A stretch of 64,000 bases of DNA from Paenibacillus catalpae (GCF_900112695.1 NZ_FOMT01000001.1:1178001-1242000); one strand, 5' to 3'. Positions 16,384 through 25,579 are shown, counted from the stretch's first letter. A program made the numbers and translations. The notes: generated by a model from the letters alone, not told the origin.

Positions 16384-19300
16384 ATGTCAAAACGATTTGG
16401 CAGAATGCTCGCGTTCCTCTGTTGCTTGGTAATGGTGGCGTCGCTAATGCCTTCCAGCTTTGCCGCCGCCACTGACAACATCGAGTACGCAGAAGCACTT
16501 GATGGCGACCTCAGTTCTACAACTCTTACAACCTTGCAGTCGAATGAAACGCCGACCGCCATTTTCGGAACTCCCGAGCTCGGGTCAGACGACCCACTGT
16601 GGGCCAAGACAATGGAGCATCTCATCAACAAAAGTACCGTGCCCGGCGACCCCAGACCCCATGCCACGGGCTCAGCCAGAATCCTGTGGGACCACGACTA
16701 CCTGTATGCCCGCGTAGTTGTGGAGGACAGCAATCTATATCAGGGAGCCGGCGGAGATTACCAGTACGACAGCCTGGAGTTTTATGTCGGCAACGGATCC
16801 GGAGGCTCAAACCAATGGCGTGTCAGCGCGACGGGCGTGTTTTCAGGGCAGTCCGCTCCTGGCAGAGCTGCGTGGACCCAGATCACGGATACAGGATATA
16901 TCGTGGAGATGAGAATACCCAAAGGAACCTTGACCTTACAGGAAGGCAAGCTTACCTTTGAGGTCTATATCAATAACTCGACGGATAAGGGCGGTGATCG
17001 CTATGAAGTCGTTTCCTCTTTCGGAGTTCCGGACGCGGGTTATTCCAGCGATGCTTCATTTAGAGACAGCCTTCAGCTCTCTTCAGCCAATGAAGTGGAC
17101 ACCAGATTCTCAATCACCGCCACGGCGGGACCGGGCGGTACAATAACGCCGAACCCACCCGGCGATGTTCTGAGACTAGCTAAGGGCTCAAGCAAAGAAT
17201 TTACGTTTACCCCCAATCACGGCAAAATTGTGGATACCGTAACGGTAGACGGCAAGGCCGTGACTCTATCTGCTGCTGGCACTTATACCTTTCTAAATGT
17301 TGCGGCTGACCATACCATTCACGTGACATTCAAAAACGATCCGGACGCGAAGCAGCTTCCCTTTATCGTATGGAATGACAACTTTGCCCGCGGTGAGTAC
17401 ACGACGGCTGTCATCATTGACTTAGGCGATGGGAAGGCGGCGTTAGGCTCCGAGCTTAATCCGAGCTTGTTTACCGTCTCGGCTAGGAACACGACCCTGA
17501 ACGGCGACTCGGTGACCTTTGAAGGGACGCGCAAGATCACAAGGGTATACGCCAACGCCGAACCAAAGGTACGCGGCTATCTGGGGACGGTAAGCCATTC
17601 AACGGATTATCAGGAAGGACTGGCAAGCGGCCGATACATCGTAGTTGAGTTTGAGTTTTATTCAGAGAGCGGCGGCAATATAACGCTGGATGGCAACAGT
17701 AACTCGACAAAGCAGGTTTACAACATCGTCCAGAACGACAAGATCGCACTGACAGATGGGAGTTCGCTTCGCAACGTGGTTTTTGAACAGGACAAAGTTG
17801 TGAATCCGATCCTTGACAAGTTTACAACACCTACGGGCGACTCGGTCAATCGCGCGCTCTACCTTCACAAGGATGAAAACGGTAAAGTGGTGCAACGATT
17901 GCCGCTGTATGTCTATACTCACGGCAGGTCACGCGGCGGCACAAACGCAGAAACAGACCCAAAAGCGGCCATGAAATCCGCCAACGGCTCGGTCGCTCTA
18001 ATGAAAAAAATGGAACAAAATCCAGAAAAATACGCCAGCCATATACTGAATATTTCCTATAATGGCACATCTACTCCCTCTACAGCCAATGTTAAGAAGG
18101 TTATAGACGACCTGGTTGCCAGCGGCGCAGTAGACCCTAACCGTATTTACGCGGCGGGCTTCTCGTGGGGCGGTCTGTATACGAACAGCTTAGTTAACGA
18201 ATACCCCGGCTTCTTCGCGGCCGCCGCACCTATGTCTCCGGTAAACGGATCACCGAACGCGAGCACCAACGACGCTCACGCCAAACTGGCCTATTGGATG
18301 TTTATCAATGCTAATAACGTTGGAATATACCAGACTAACCTCGCTACCTTCATAAACACCAATATGCCGAAAATGACTAATGCGAGAGCTTCCCGCTTTG
18401 AGAGCAATGAGGCTCTTACATGGCCCTATAATCAATTTGATCAGCCGAATCAGAGGCCGAATCCGGCCAACACACCTGCCCTGCCTGATTATATAGCGCA
18501 CGAGGTTGAAGCTGCGGTTCTTTACAACCAGATAACGATGGGGACTTGGAGCATAGCTCCCACGGCGCAGTCCTCTAACTTGCCGGCTTGGAAAAATGAC
18601 TACACCGACGTCTTTGATTGGATGTTCGCGCAGAGAAAAACGGACGGGCCCGGTGCTCCGGGCGACTTCAAGGCAACGGCGGGCGACGGTCAGGTCAACT
18701 TGAGCTGGACTGCTCCGGCTGATGACGGTGGCAGCGCGATATCGGGTTACAAGGTCTGGTACGGCAGCGTGACGCCAGTCACACTGGGTGCGGCGGAGAC
18801 CAAATATACCTTCACTGGCCTGACAAACGACCAAGCCTACACCTTCAGGATCGTTGCGGTAAGTGCGAAGGGCGACGGCGCGGAGGTCAGTGTAACGGCT
18901 ACGCCGACGAAGACGACGACTCCCACTGTGCCCAATCCTTCTGGTGGCAACAGCGGCAATACGGGCACCGGGACAAACGCTGGATTGTCGAAGCCGAACT
19001 ACACAGTGATTACATCTAAGGATAAGCCCGCGGTCACAGACAAAAACGGCAACACCACCCTTCCCGGCGGCGGCGAGATTGCGACCAAGGGTGGGACGAA
19101 GATTAAGGTACCCGAAGGCACAACCATAGACTCAAACGATAAGGTGACCATTCCGGCGGGCAAGAGCGCCGAAGCGGCACTACCCGGCAGCAGCAGCACA
19201 GTGACCATTCCGGGCGGATCGACGATAGAAAGCGACGGTACGGTCACCGTGGGCGGCGGGGACGCGCATGTGAACCTGCCGAACGGCAACCAGGTGGATA

Positions 19301-20010
19301 TCCACGGCGGCTCGAAGATACAGAGCGGCGGCGCGATTGTGGTAGGATCGGGCGGCGCGAGTGTCGGCTTACACGACGGCATGTCGCTGAACATCCATGA
19401 GGGTACGGAGCTTGTATTCGATGACGACACCCCGCTGGGCTTCCTCGTGATGTCGGGCAATCCACTCAGAGATGTCAACAAGCACGACTGGTTCTACAGT
19501 TACGTAAACTTCGCCTACACATACGGTCTTTTCAGCGGTACGACGTCCACGATTTTCTCACCGGGCACCCCAATGACGCGCGCGATGTTCGTGCAGGTAC
19601 TTGCCAACCTTGAGAACGTAAACCGCTCCGGCTACACGAGTTCCCGCTTTAGCGACGTGACGGACGGGCAGTGGTACACGGCTGCAGTCGAGTGGGCGGC
19701 CGAAAGCGGAATAGTCAACGGTATAAACGCAGACCGGTTTGACCCCAATTCACCGATGACGCGCGAGCAGATGCTGGTGATACTGTACAACTACATGAAG
19801 TACAAGGGCTATGAGGTACCTGAAATCCAATCTAAGTCCTTCGCGGACGAGAGTAAGATCAGCTCATCGGCGTTGGAGGCCGTTCAGGCGCTGCGGGATA
19901 TCGGCATTGTATTAGGCAAGCCGGACAACCTCTTTGACCCCAAAGCCACCGCCACCCGCGCCGAAGTAGCCACTATCTTTGTAAGGTTCGTCGAATATCT
20001 GGCTAAGTAA
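16384..20010 (+). CDS. Secreted multidomain esterase/peptidase-like enzyme anchored by SLH domains
   Basis: A 1208-residue surface protein. A signal peptide (about 1-28) is followed by a CBM9-like carbohydrate-binding region (about 50-235, LWDHDYLYARVVVED), a bacterial Ig-like repeat (ITATAGPGGTITPNPPG), an alpha/beta-hydrolase core (about 330-750) with nucleophile Ser594 in AAGFSWGG, a fibronectin type III domain (about 765-855), a repetitive Gly/Thr region of beta-helix type (about 890-1010) and three SLH repeats (about 1025-1208) that bind pyruvylated wall polymer. The hydrolase resembles dienelactone/poly-ester type enzymes; substrate unknown. ATG at 16384 has AAGGAGG upstream. Its GC content is clearly higher than that of the AT-rich upstream genes. 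Confidence 0.87.
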   Translation: MSKRFGRMLAFLCCLVMVASLMPSSFAAATDNIEYAEALDGDLSSTTLTTLQSNETPTAIFGTPELGSDDPLWAKTMEHLINKSTVPGDPRPHATGSARILWDHDYLYARVVVEDSNLYQGAGGDYQYDSLEFYVGNGSGGSNQWRVSATGVFSGQSAPGRAAWTQITDTGYIVEMRIPKGTLTLQEGKLTFEVYINNSTDKGGDRYEVVSSFGVPDAGYSSDASFRDSLQLSSANEVDTRFSITATAGPGGTITPNPPGDVLRLAKGSSKEFTFTPNHGKIVDTVTVDGKAVTLSAAGTYTFLNVAADHTIHVTFKNDPDAKQLPFIVWNDNFARGEYTTAVIIDLGDGKAALGSELNPSLFTVSARNTTLNGDSVTFEGTRKITRVYANAEPKVRGYLGTVSHSTDYQEGLASGRYIVVEFEFYSESGGNITLDGNSNSTKQVYNIVQNDKIALTDGSSLRNVVFEQDKVVNPILDKFTTPTGDSVNRALYLHKDENGKVVQRLPLYVYTHGRSRGGTNAETDPKAAMKSANGSVALMKKMEQNPEKYASHILNISYNGTSTPSTANVKKVIDDLVASGAVDPNRIYAAGFSWGGLYTNSLVNEYPGFFAAAAPMSPVNGSPNASTNDAHAKLAYWMFINANNVGIYQTNLATFINTNMPKMTNARASRFESNEALTWPYNQFDQPNQRPNPANTPALPDYIAHEVEAAVLYNQITMGTWSIAPTAQSSNLPAWKNDYTDVFDWMFAQRKTDGPGAPGDFKATAGDGQVNLSWTAPADDGGSAISGYKVWYGSVTPVTLGAAETKYTFTGLTNDQAYTFRIVAVSAKGDGAEVSVTATPTKTTTPTVPNPSGGNSGNTGTGTNAGLSKPNYTVITSKDKPAVTDKNGNTTLPGGGEIATKGGTKIKVPEGTTIDSNDKVTIPAGKSAEAALPGSSSTVTIPGGSTIESDGTVTVGGGDAHVNLPNGNQVDIHGGSKIQSGGAIVVGSGGASVGLHDGMSLNIHEGTELVFDDDTPLGFLVMSGNPLRDVNKHDWFYSYVNFAYTYGLFSGTTSTIFSPGTPMTRAMFVQVLANLENVNRSGYTSSRFSDVTDGQWYTAAVEWAAESGIVNGINADRFDPNSPMTREQMLVILYNYMKYKGYEVPEIQSKSFADESKISSSALEAVQALRDIGIVLGKPDNLFDPKATATRAEVATIFVRFVEYLAK

Positions 20011-20031
20011 AAGCGTAAACAGAATAATGCG

Positions 20032-20078
20032 GACCCTTCCGGCTGGACAATATCCAACCGGAAGGGTCTCCTTTTATT
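20032..20078 (+). terminator. Terminator of the SLH esterase gene
   Basis: Stem GACCCTTCCGG pairs with CCGGAAGGGTC (20032-20042, 20058-20068), followed by TCCTTTTATTTT. About 20 bases after the stop codon. Confidence 0.88.
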
Positions 20079-20199
20079 TTACAAAGAAAATCTCCGATCT
20101 GATGCTGCTAACCACACGACAGTAGCATAGGGCTTTGGTCTATGCCTGCTTCATTATCACTTGGGTGCCGCTGTCGATGCACGCGCTATCAATGACGGT

Positions 20200-20386
20200 C
20201 TGTATAATAATCCTCATTTCCCGGACTATCGGTTTGAATCATATTCAACAAAAACTCGGCGGCTCTTTAGCCGAGTATTTGCATTGGATACTTCACGGAA
20301 GTCAGCGGAACCTCGCAGGTCGCGGCGAGACTGCTGTCATCGATTTCAACGAGCGAAAGGTCTTTCGGTACGTATGCTTCGAGTAA
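20200..20386 (-). pseudogene. Remnant of a LacI/AraR-type transcription regulator
   Basis: The minus strand reads EAYVPKDLSLVEIDDSSL, then AATCEVPLTSVKYPMQILG, then a TAA, then RAAEFLLNMI. This is the C-terminal effector-domain end of a LacI/GntR-LacI regulator (the family pattern is IP-x-DLS-(V/I)-x-G-x-DD, PLTSV-x-x-P, LG-x-x-A-x-x-LL). The N-terminal DNA-binding part is gone and a nonsense codon interrupts the rest; the 5' side runs into repeat A copy 14. A stem ACTCGGC/GCCGAGT with TTTT overlaps it and may now act as a terminator. Confidence 0.65.
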
Positions 20387-20391
20387 TAAAT

Positions 20392-20489
20392 CGATTAGAC
20401 TGCTTAAAAAAAGAAACAGCGGTAGCCTTGGACTCTATAAGTCCAAAACTGCCGCTGTTTATTGAACTAAGTCTCCCGTTTAGTTCAAT
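20392..20489 (-). repeat. Repeat A, copy 14
   Basis: Outer stem AAACAGCGG/CCGCTGTTT with inner stem TTGGACT/AGTCCAA; right arm GAACTAAGTCTCCCGTTTAG. It supplies the TGA stop of the NIPSNAP gene (20485-20487). The hairpin is the same type as in copy 1. Confidence 0.8.
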
Positions 20490-20811
20490 TTCCCAATCTG
20501 AAAAATTCAGCTTGATTCATAAAATATTCATCAATTTTTTCGACTATGAGCCCTCCGTTTTCTTCGGAGTTGCGTTTTACTTGAATCCATTCGATGTCTT
20601 TCTTAAACTGCTCCCATAGCCTTTGACGCTGCGCCATATCCTTAAATTCCATCACATAATATAGTTTATTTTGGCCTGTTGCATCTATCCAGAAATTCAC
20701 GACCTTCATTCCCAGTCTTGTGAAAATTCTAAACGTATGCTCCTTAAATCTGTCTTGAATGGCATCCATTCGACCTTCGTAAATCGTATAGATTCGCAAC
20801 TCGTATAGCAT
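20485..20811 (-). CDS. NIPSNAP family protein
   Basis: A 108-residue ferredoxin-like alpha/beta barrel protein of the NIPSNAP family. It begins MLYELRIYTIYEGRMDAIQD, typical of the family opening (E-x-R-x-Y-x-x-x-G-x-x), followed by FTRLGMKVVNFWI and YVMEFKDMAQRQRLWEQF. Such proteins are small dimers of unknown or quinone/monooxygenase-like function. ATG at 20811 follows GGGAGG by 7 bases. The stop codon lies inside repeat A copy 14, so the last residues may have been altered by the insertion. Confidence 0.82.
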   Translation of the reverse strand: MLYELRIYTIYEGRMDAIQDRFKEHTFRIFTRLGMKVVNFWIDATGQNKLYYVMEFKDMAQRQRLWEQFKKDIEWIQVKRNSEENGGLIVEKIDEYFMNQAEFFRLGN

Positions 20812-20925
20812 GTTATTTCCTCCCTGAATGAATCTGATTGGTAATCCAGCACACATCTATTTCGACTTATAAAATCAGATCGAGCGCATTCTCTCTTGAC
20901 CATCATGCTTACCTCCTAAAACACA

Positions 20926-20957
20926 CAGAGGTAAGGGATACCTCTCCCTTACCTCTG
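20926..20957. repeat. 12-base perfect inverted repeat
   Basis: CAGAGGTAAGGG at 20926-20937 is the exact complement of 20946-20957, with an 8-base loop. No T-run follows directly, so it may be an operator, an RNA hairpin or a weak terminator upstream of the NIPSNAP gene. Confidence 0.5.
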
Positions 20958-21158
20958 CCCAGGCGTAACGGCATATGACAATATGTGCTCCCTCGTGGGT
21001 CTCCACGTTTACGCCAGTCACACATACCAAATATTTACTGTAATTATAGTTAGAATATTCACTGAAGTAAAGATGTTATTTTCTTGCTTTCGGAGGATTT
21101 TCTTGAACTTGTTTATATAAAGTATCAATTTGTTCGGAAACTTTTGTCCACTATTGTG

Positions 21159-21480
21159 TTACATCATCATACTTTGGTCTAATACTTGAATATAGGCATC
21201 GTATTCTGGTTTCTTTTCCATCGACTTACCGAGTTGTTGTAGCATCAAATCAATATCTATCGTCTGCCCCGTTGAATCAGTCCCATAGCTTGCATAATAG
21301 CCGACGTTAACAAATCCATCATTCCATATTTCCCCTACTACAAAGTTGTTTATATCCATTAATGTTGATTCTACTGTTGGCTTTTGAACTGACTTAGCTG
21401 AATTATCGAGTTCTATTCCCGCATCTTCGAATGCTTGCTCTACCCTTTTCCTTCAGAATCTCCTCACCGTTTTTGTTGCT
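21159..21480 (-). pseudogene. Frameshifted fragment of an unknown gene
   Basis: A 66-codon open frame (MDINNFVVGEIWNDGFVNVG...) continues upstream in the same frame as EQAFEDAGIELDNSAKSVQK without a start, then only after a frame change as NKNGEEILKEK before a stop. This looks like the C-terminal part of a broken secreted or lipoprotein gene. No family is recognised. No ribosome site precedes the internal ATG at 21359. Confidence 0.45.
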
Positions 21481-21503
21481 TTAGTGAAAAAAAATGATAC
21501 TAT
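21476..21503 (+). promoter_or_regulatory. Probable sigma-A promoter of the dus gene
   Basis: TTGCTT at 21476-21481 and TACTAT at 21498-21503 separated by 16 bases, about 65 bases before the dus start codon; the sequence between is A-rich. Confidence 0.5.
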
Positions 21504-21569
21504 GTATGATGGGTAAAGGACTTTACAATAGCCTAATTATTTTAAATGCTGAAAAAGAAGGAGATTTAT

Positions 21570-22547
21570 ATGAGTAACGAAAATTTTTGGCTTGATTTAC
21601 CAAAGCCATTTTTTATATTAGCTCCAATGGAAGATGTCACAGATGTTGTATTTCGTCACGTCGTTAGTACAGCTGCAAAACCCGACGTATTTTTCACAGA
21701 ATTCACAAGTACAGATAGTTATTGTAACCCTGTAGGAATAGAAAGTACTCGTGGTCGGTTAACGTTCACAGAAGATGAGCAACCGATCGTCGCTCATCTT
21801 TGGGGCAATAAGCCAGCATTGTTTGAGCAGATGAGTATTGATATGAAAAAGCTTGGTTTTCGTGGTATCGATATAAACATGGGATGCCCTGTACAAAACG
21901 TCGCTTCCAATGGAAAAGGTGCCGGATTAATACGACATCCTGAAGTTGCGGCAGAAATTATTCAAGCAGCCAAAGCAGGTGGATTACCAGTTAGTGTTAA
22001 AACAAGATTGGGTTACTCTGAGGTTGATGAGTGGCGCGGTTGGTTAACACATATATTGAAACAAGACATTGCAAATCTTTCTATTCATCTTCGTACAAAA
22101 AAAGAAATGAGTAAAGTAGATGCGCACTGGGAACTAATCCCTGAAATAAAAAAATTACGCGATGAAATTTCTCCAAACACGCTATTAACGATTAATGGAG
22201 ATATTCCTGACCGCGCAACAGGATTGAAATTAGTGGAACAATACGGCGTTGATGGTGTCATGATTGGCCGCGGTATCTTCACCAATCCATTTGCTTTTGA
22301 AAAAGAACCTAAAGAACATAGTGCGAAGGACTATCTTCATTTACTTCTTTTACAGTTGGATCTTCACGATAAATATTCAACAGAAATTTTGCCACGTTCA
22401 TTTAAACCGCTTCTTCGCTTTTTCAAAATCTATGTTCGTGGATTTAGAGGCGCAAACGAACTAAGAATTCAATTAATGGAAACCAAATCAACTGATGAAG
22501 TTCGTCGTTTAGTGAATGCTGTTTTAGATCAAGAACTTGATCGTTAG
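21570..22547 (+). CDS. dus: tRNA-dihydrouridine synthase
   Basis: A 325-residue flavin (FMN) enzyme that reduces uridine to dihydrouridine in tRNA D-loops. The TIM-barrel opens with [16 protein letters not shown], the catalytic acid Cys106 lies in [11 protein letters not shown], and FMN-phosphate contacts follow in LTINGDIPD and GVMIGRGIF. The C-terminal helical domain is present, so length is normal. The start is ATG at 21570 with AAGGAG 6 bases upstream; an earlier ATG at 21546 has no site. The sequence is AT rich and resembles the DusC-like paralogues found as extra copies in bacilli. Single gene with its own promoter and terminator. Confidence 0.93.
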   Translation: MSNENFWLDLPKPFFILAPMEDVTDVVFRHVVSTAAKPDVFFTEFTSTDSYCNPVGIESTRGRLTFTEDEQPIVAHLWGNKPALFEQMSIDMKKLGFRGIDINMGCPVQNVASNGKGAGLIRHPEVAAEIIQAAKAGGLPVSVKTRLGYSEVDEWRGWLTHILKQDIANLSIHLRTKKEMSKVDAHWELIPEIKKLRDEISPNTLLTINGDIPDRATGLKLVEQYGVDGVMIGRGIFTNPFAFEKEPKEHSAKDYLHLLLLQLDLHDKYSTEILPRSFKPLLRFFKIYVRGFRGANELRIQLMETKSTDEVRRLVNAVLDQELDR

Positions 22548-22616
22548 CATCCCCTTCCAGAATCCAAATATTTAGATTTTACGCCGAATAGTTTACAAAA
22601 TTAATACGAGTTCATC

Positions 22617-22674
22617 AAAAAAAATGAGATACCTTTCAAAAGTTCAATGAACTCTTGAAAGGTATCTCATTTTT
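22617..22674 (+). terminator. Strong terminator of the dus gene
   Basis: Long stem GAGATACCTTTCAA-a-AGTT pairing with AACT-c-TTGAAAGGTATCTC, with ATTTTT after it and AAAAAAAA before it, so it can act in both directions and also ends the Msr transcript from the other side. Confidence 0.9.
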
Positions 22675-22798
22675 ACACTATGTGGTCCAATATTGTCTGA
22701 CTAAGAGAAACCGGAATGCCTTACCGCGTTGCCCTCATCGCCTGAGTCAACTACGATTTATTCTTCAATGGTCGTTTCGCGTACTTGTTTAATGTTGT

Positions 22799-23758
22799 TT
22801 ATGCAAAAAAGGGCATATAGCGGCCGTAGCCTTCCGTCTCCAATTGTTCTACCGGAATAAAGCGTAAAGAAGCGGAATTGATGCGGTATTGAGGCTGGTT
22901 ACGATCTTGGACTAAGTGACCCAAATGCGATTTGGATATTCGACTGCAAAGCGCCGTTCGTACCTGACCTTTGCTTAGATCGGATTCTTTCCGAATCCAA
23001 CCCTCTTCGATTGGCTTTGAGAAGGTCGGCCAGCCTGTTCCAGCATTGTACTTGTCCCTGGAGCTGAACAACGGATCGCCGTTTATGACATCAACATAAA
23101 GCCCCTCACGTTCGTTATTCCAATATGTGTTCTGAAACGCAGGTTCTGTCTCCCTATTCTGTGTAACGTTATATTGCAGTTCCGTTAACTGCTGACGCAG
23201 TTGATCCTTGTCTTTCTTCGTATTCCAACTTCGTTCGAAGAACTCTTTTCGTCCGCTGCCGTCATGATACAAATTGTAGGATCTTCGGTGCGTATTGTAA
23301 TAATCCTGATGCTCATCCTCTGCAGGATAGAATCGCATCGCGGGTAAGATCTCGGTCAAAATAGGCTTCTTGAATCGTTTGCTCTTCTGTAACGCTTGCT
23401 TGGAGGATTCTGCCTTCTTGCGCTGTTCCTCATTATGCACAAATATCGCAGTTCGGTATGATGAGCCACGGTCCCCGAATTGTCCGCCACGATCGGTGGG
23501 ATCAATTAGCTCCCAATAGATGTCAAGGAGTCGCTCATAAGGAAACAACTCCGGCTGAAAAGTAATTTGAACAGCTTCGACATGACCTGTCGTTTCCGTA
23601 CCGACTTCTTCGTAGGTCGGATTAATGGTATGGCCACCTGTATAACCGGAAACGACCGAATCAATCCCGGGAAGTTTGTCGAACGGCTGCACCATGCACC
23701 AGAAACAGCCTCCTGCAAATGTAGCGATCTCTGTCCTCTGATTTGAGTTATCCATCAC
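22799..23758 (-). CDS. msrAB: MsrA-MsrB fusion, MsrB half lacking its catalytic Cys
   Basis: A 319-residue methionine sulfoxide reductase fusion. Residues about 8-165 are MsrA with the catalytic Cys18 in GGCFWC and the family pattern YTGG and [10 protein letters not shown]. Residues about 185-319 are MsrB ([26 protein letters not shown]). In active MsrB the last block reads R-Y-C-x-N-S-A; here it is [11 protein letters not shown] with Arg292, codon CGC, one transition away from TGC (Cys). MsrB catalysis is therefore doubtful, while MsrA should still reduce Met-S-sulfoxide. The preceding residues of the loop are also diverged (DRNQPQ in place of DGP-like). Start is GTG at 23758 or ATG at 23755 after GGTGG. 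Confidence 0.88.
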   Translation of the reverse strand: MMDNSNQRTEIATFAGGCFWCMVQPFDKLPGIDSVVSGYTGGHTINPTYEEVGTETTGHVEAVQITFQPELFPYERLLDIYWELIDPTDRGGQFGDRGSSYRTAIFVHNEEQRKKAESSKQALQKSKRFKKPILTEILPAMRFYPAEDEHQDYYNTHRRSYNLYHDGSGRKEFFERSWNTKKDKDQLRQQLTELQYNVTQNRETEPAFQNTYWNNEREGLYVDVINGDPLFSSRDKYNAGTGWPTFSKPIEEGWIRKESDLSKGQVRTALCSRISKSHLGHLVQDRNQPQYRINSASLRFIPVEQLETEGYGRYMPFFA

Positions 23759-24175
23759 TTATACACCACCAATGTAGATTATCCAAGATTTAGTCATTTT
23801 GCCTAGGAGTCACTTCATGGTTCTGATCCCAACAAAGCAGTGACTCATGCTCATACCACCATTTCTGCCGTTCTTATTAGTGACATTGTATGTTCTGTCG
23901 GGAATGAGATCAAGTTCTTGACAATTTCGGAAATGGGATAAAGTTCTTGTCTCCCGACAGATGACAATTATCTCATTCCCCACCAGATTTCTGTCCATTA
24001 ATTTTATTAGCAGCGGGCCGATCCAACGCTTCACCAAAGAATCTGTTCAAATAGATGACAACCTATTTCCTCGATCGGAATTTAAATTTTACATCAAAAA
24101 AGCCATCCTTCATTAAGTGGATGGCTTCCTAAACATTTCAGCAATATAATGGCCTAGCCTCATTTTAATGGTTGA
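23759..24175. other. Intergenic region with repeat-like inverted sequences
   Basis: No supported gene. It holds GTTCTGTCGGGAATGAGA and a second pair GTTCTTGTCTCCCGACAG about 60 bases on; the first block recurs at 30784 beside repeat B copy b. A terminator-like hairpin AAAAAAGCCATCCTTCATTAAG with GGATGGCTT lies at about 24096-24128, just after the stretch and suited to the gene at 24176. Confidence 0.45.
24096..24130 (-). terminator. Terminator of the YHYH/stalk protein gene
   Basis: Stem AAGCCATCC...GGATGGCTT with AAAAAA on the plus-strand side (T-run on the minus strand), about 45 bases past the stop codon at 24176. Confidence 0.7.
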
Positions 24176-24892
24176 TCATTTTGTAATGTATACCGAGTAG
24201 TTGTCAATTGATTGAATTTTTCCTTTTGCCCATATTATCGATGCCCGTAAAGGAAGATAATAGTTGCCATCCACTTTGACTGCGTTAAACCCAGTGTACT
24301 CTCCATCATTATATATCTTTCTACTTTCAGCATAGATCTTTAGTGTATTGGTTTTATTACTTAATGTTACATTGTTTGAATCATCAATTCCCAACGAATA
24401 TCCGAATGCTTGCTTAAGATCTCTTATATAAATGTAGCTTGAATTATTGATACTGATGAAATTTTGTAGCAGGCTTAGATATCTATCATTAACATATAAG
24501 CTTAAATTTAGTTCTGTATAAACTGATCCACTTTCTGTATAACGATTGCAATCCCATTCACGGTCATAGTAAATAAAATATTCATCACTCGAGCGATATA
24601 CATCTCTAATCTTTTTACAATAGGAATACGGAGCGTACTCATTATTAATAATTTTCACTTTTGTAACTGTATTATTCGAAGAGCTACTACTAGAACTGGA
24701 ATCACTGGAACTGCTCGAACTGCCACCATTATGATAATGGTACCCCGAACACAAACCTTTTGCTTTTGATTTTGCAGAACAGTTATGTCCCCCGCTGCTG
24801 TCTGTACGGCCAGAGTGCGAAAATGCTGCGGCTGGTAGTATTAATGTGAAAAGAAAAGCTAAAATGATTGTGATGGAAATTGACTTTCTCAT
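24176..24892 (-). CDS. Secreted protein with YHYH-type motif and stalk-like C-terminal domain
   Basis: A 238-residue exported protein. Signal peptide at about 1-25 (ITIILAFLFTLILPAAAFSH). The next part is the YHYH motif region HSGRTDSSGGHNC...GLCSGYHYH, a Cys/His-rich element that may bind zinc, found next to nuclease-like and wall proteins. A Ser-rich linker follows (SSSSSSDSSSSSS). The C-terminal half (about 105-238) resembles the copper-amine-oxidase N-terminal-like stalk fold (NDRYLSLLQNFISINNSSYI, YYLPLRASIIW). Start ATG at 24892 after GGGGAG. Function unknown; probably wall-associated. Confidence 0.75.
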   Translation of the reverse strand: MRKSISITIILAFLFTLILPAAAFSHSGRTDSSGGHNCSAKSKAKGLCSGYHYHNGGSSSSSSDSSSSSSSSNNTVTKVKIINNEYAPYSYCKKIRDVYRSSDEYFIYYDREWDCNRYTESGSVYTELNLSLYVNDRYLSLLQNFISINNSSYIYIRDLKQAFGYSLGIDDSNNVTLSNKTNTLKIYAESRKIYNDGEYTGFNAVKVDGNYYLPLRASIIWAKGKIQSIDNYSVYITK

Positions 24893-24983
24893 ACTCTTCT
24901 CCCCTTTATCTATAATAGAAAATACTACCAGATAAAGAATTCGTTGCATAGAACGAAAATAAATTTCCTATTGTATCGTACTA

Positions 24984-25037
24984 TAGAAAAAGCCGCTATT
25001 TATGCGACTTTCAGTGGTACTCTGTATGTTCTTATCG
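24984..25037 (+). repeat. Repeat B, copy a
   Basis: Matches the repeat B core: AAAAAGCCGCTATTTATGCG, then ACTTTC, then TGTATGTTCTTATCG. Somewhat diverged at both ends. Confidence 0.6.
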
Positions 25038-25094
25038 TATTTCCGCGATGCATTTATAGGCATTTACAAAGACAAATAGATAATACTGTGCAAT

Positions 25095-25124
25095 AAAAAA
25101 GAGCCCAATTATGGGCGCTTTTTT
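25095..25124 (-). terminator. Terminator of the basic N-terminus protein gene at 25133
   Basis: AAAAAAGaGCCC-AATTAT-GGGCgCTTTTTT: a four-base GC stem extended by A/T pairs, symmetrical, directly after the stop codon on the minus strand. Confidence 0.82.
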
Positions 25125-25132
25125 ATAACATG

Positions 25133-25579
25133 TTATAACGTAATTGAAATAAGGTCACGATCCAGAACGATGTTACCATCTTGCGGTACATTTTCAGCTA
25201 CACCGAAATGGTTAACAATAACATTTGAAGTAGCTGAAAGGATGACAACTACTTCATAGTGATCATTGACACCAGCGAGATTTGTATTGAAAAATCTAAG
25301 GGAATTGGCTGGTATGGTAACGGTGTTGTTACCAATTCTTACTGGTGAATTGGTATCCCAATTAAAGACCATAACGGTTGCGGTTATCGGTGAAGATCTC
25401 CGATTCATGACTTCGGTATGGGCAAATGTTGTACTCGGATTTTTTTTGAGAACACCTGTGCTTCTAACAGTACCCGAAGTGGTGTTTTTCACCCGAACTT
25501 GCTTTTTTAACTGAGTGTTCAATTTTTTCTTCATCGCGCTGGTCTTTACTACTCTCTTAGCTGATGTTTTATTTTTCAC
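25133..25579 (-). CDS. Lys/Arg-rich N-terminus protein, possible spore-surface protein
   Basis: A 148-residue protein. Residues 1-45 are strongly basic (KNKTSAKRVVKTSAMKKKLN), the rest is beta-rich with Thr/Val/Asn repeats (ATVMVFNWDTNSP, VTIPANSLRFFNTNL, VVVILSATSNVIVNHFG). No signal peptide. The layout, a basic tail plus a beta-sandwich domain, also occurs in the gene at 54099 and, as a basic tail only, in the glycosyltransferase at 47008, and fits proteins placed on the spore surface, but that is inference. Start is GTG at 25579 with GGAGATG upstream. Confidence 0.6.
   Translation of the reverse strand: MKNKTSAKRVVKTSAMKKKLNTQLKKQVRVKNTTSGTVRSTGVLKKNPSTTFAHTEVMNRRSSPITATVMVFNWDTNSPVRIGNNTVTIPANSLRFFNTNLAGVNDHYEVVVILSATSNVIVNHFGVAENVPQDGNIVLDRDLISITL

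Noticed and set aside
20135-20619. Plus-strand frames of 83 and 152 codons after the SLH esterase gene
   Set aside because: They are antisense to the LacI-type remnant, repeat A copy 14 and the NIPSNAP gene and have no start signals.
23810-24037. 75-codon minus-strand frame in the gap after the Msr gene
   Set aside because: It runs across inverted repeat blocks shared with 30784, has no ribosome site and no protein-like pattern.
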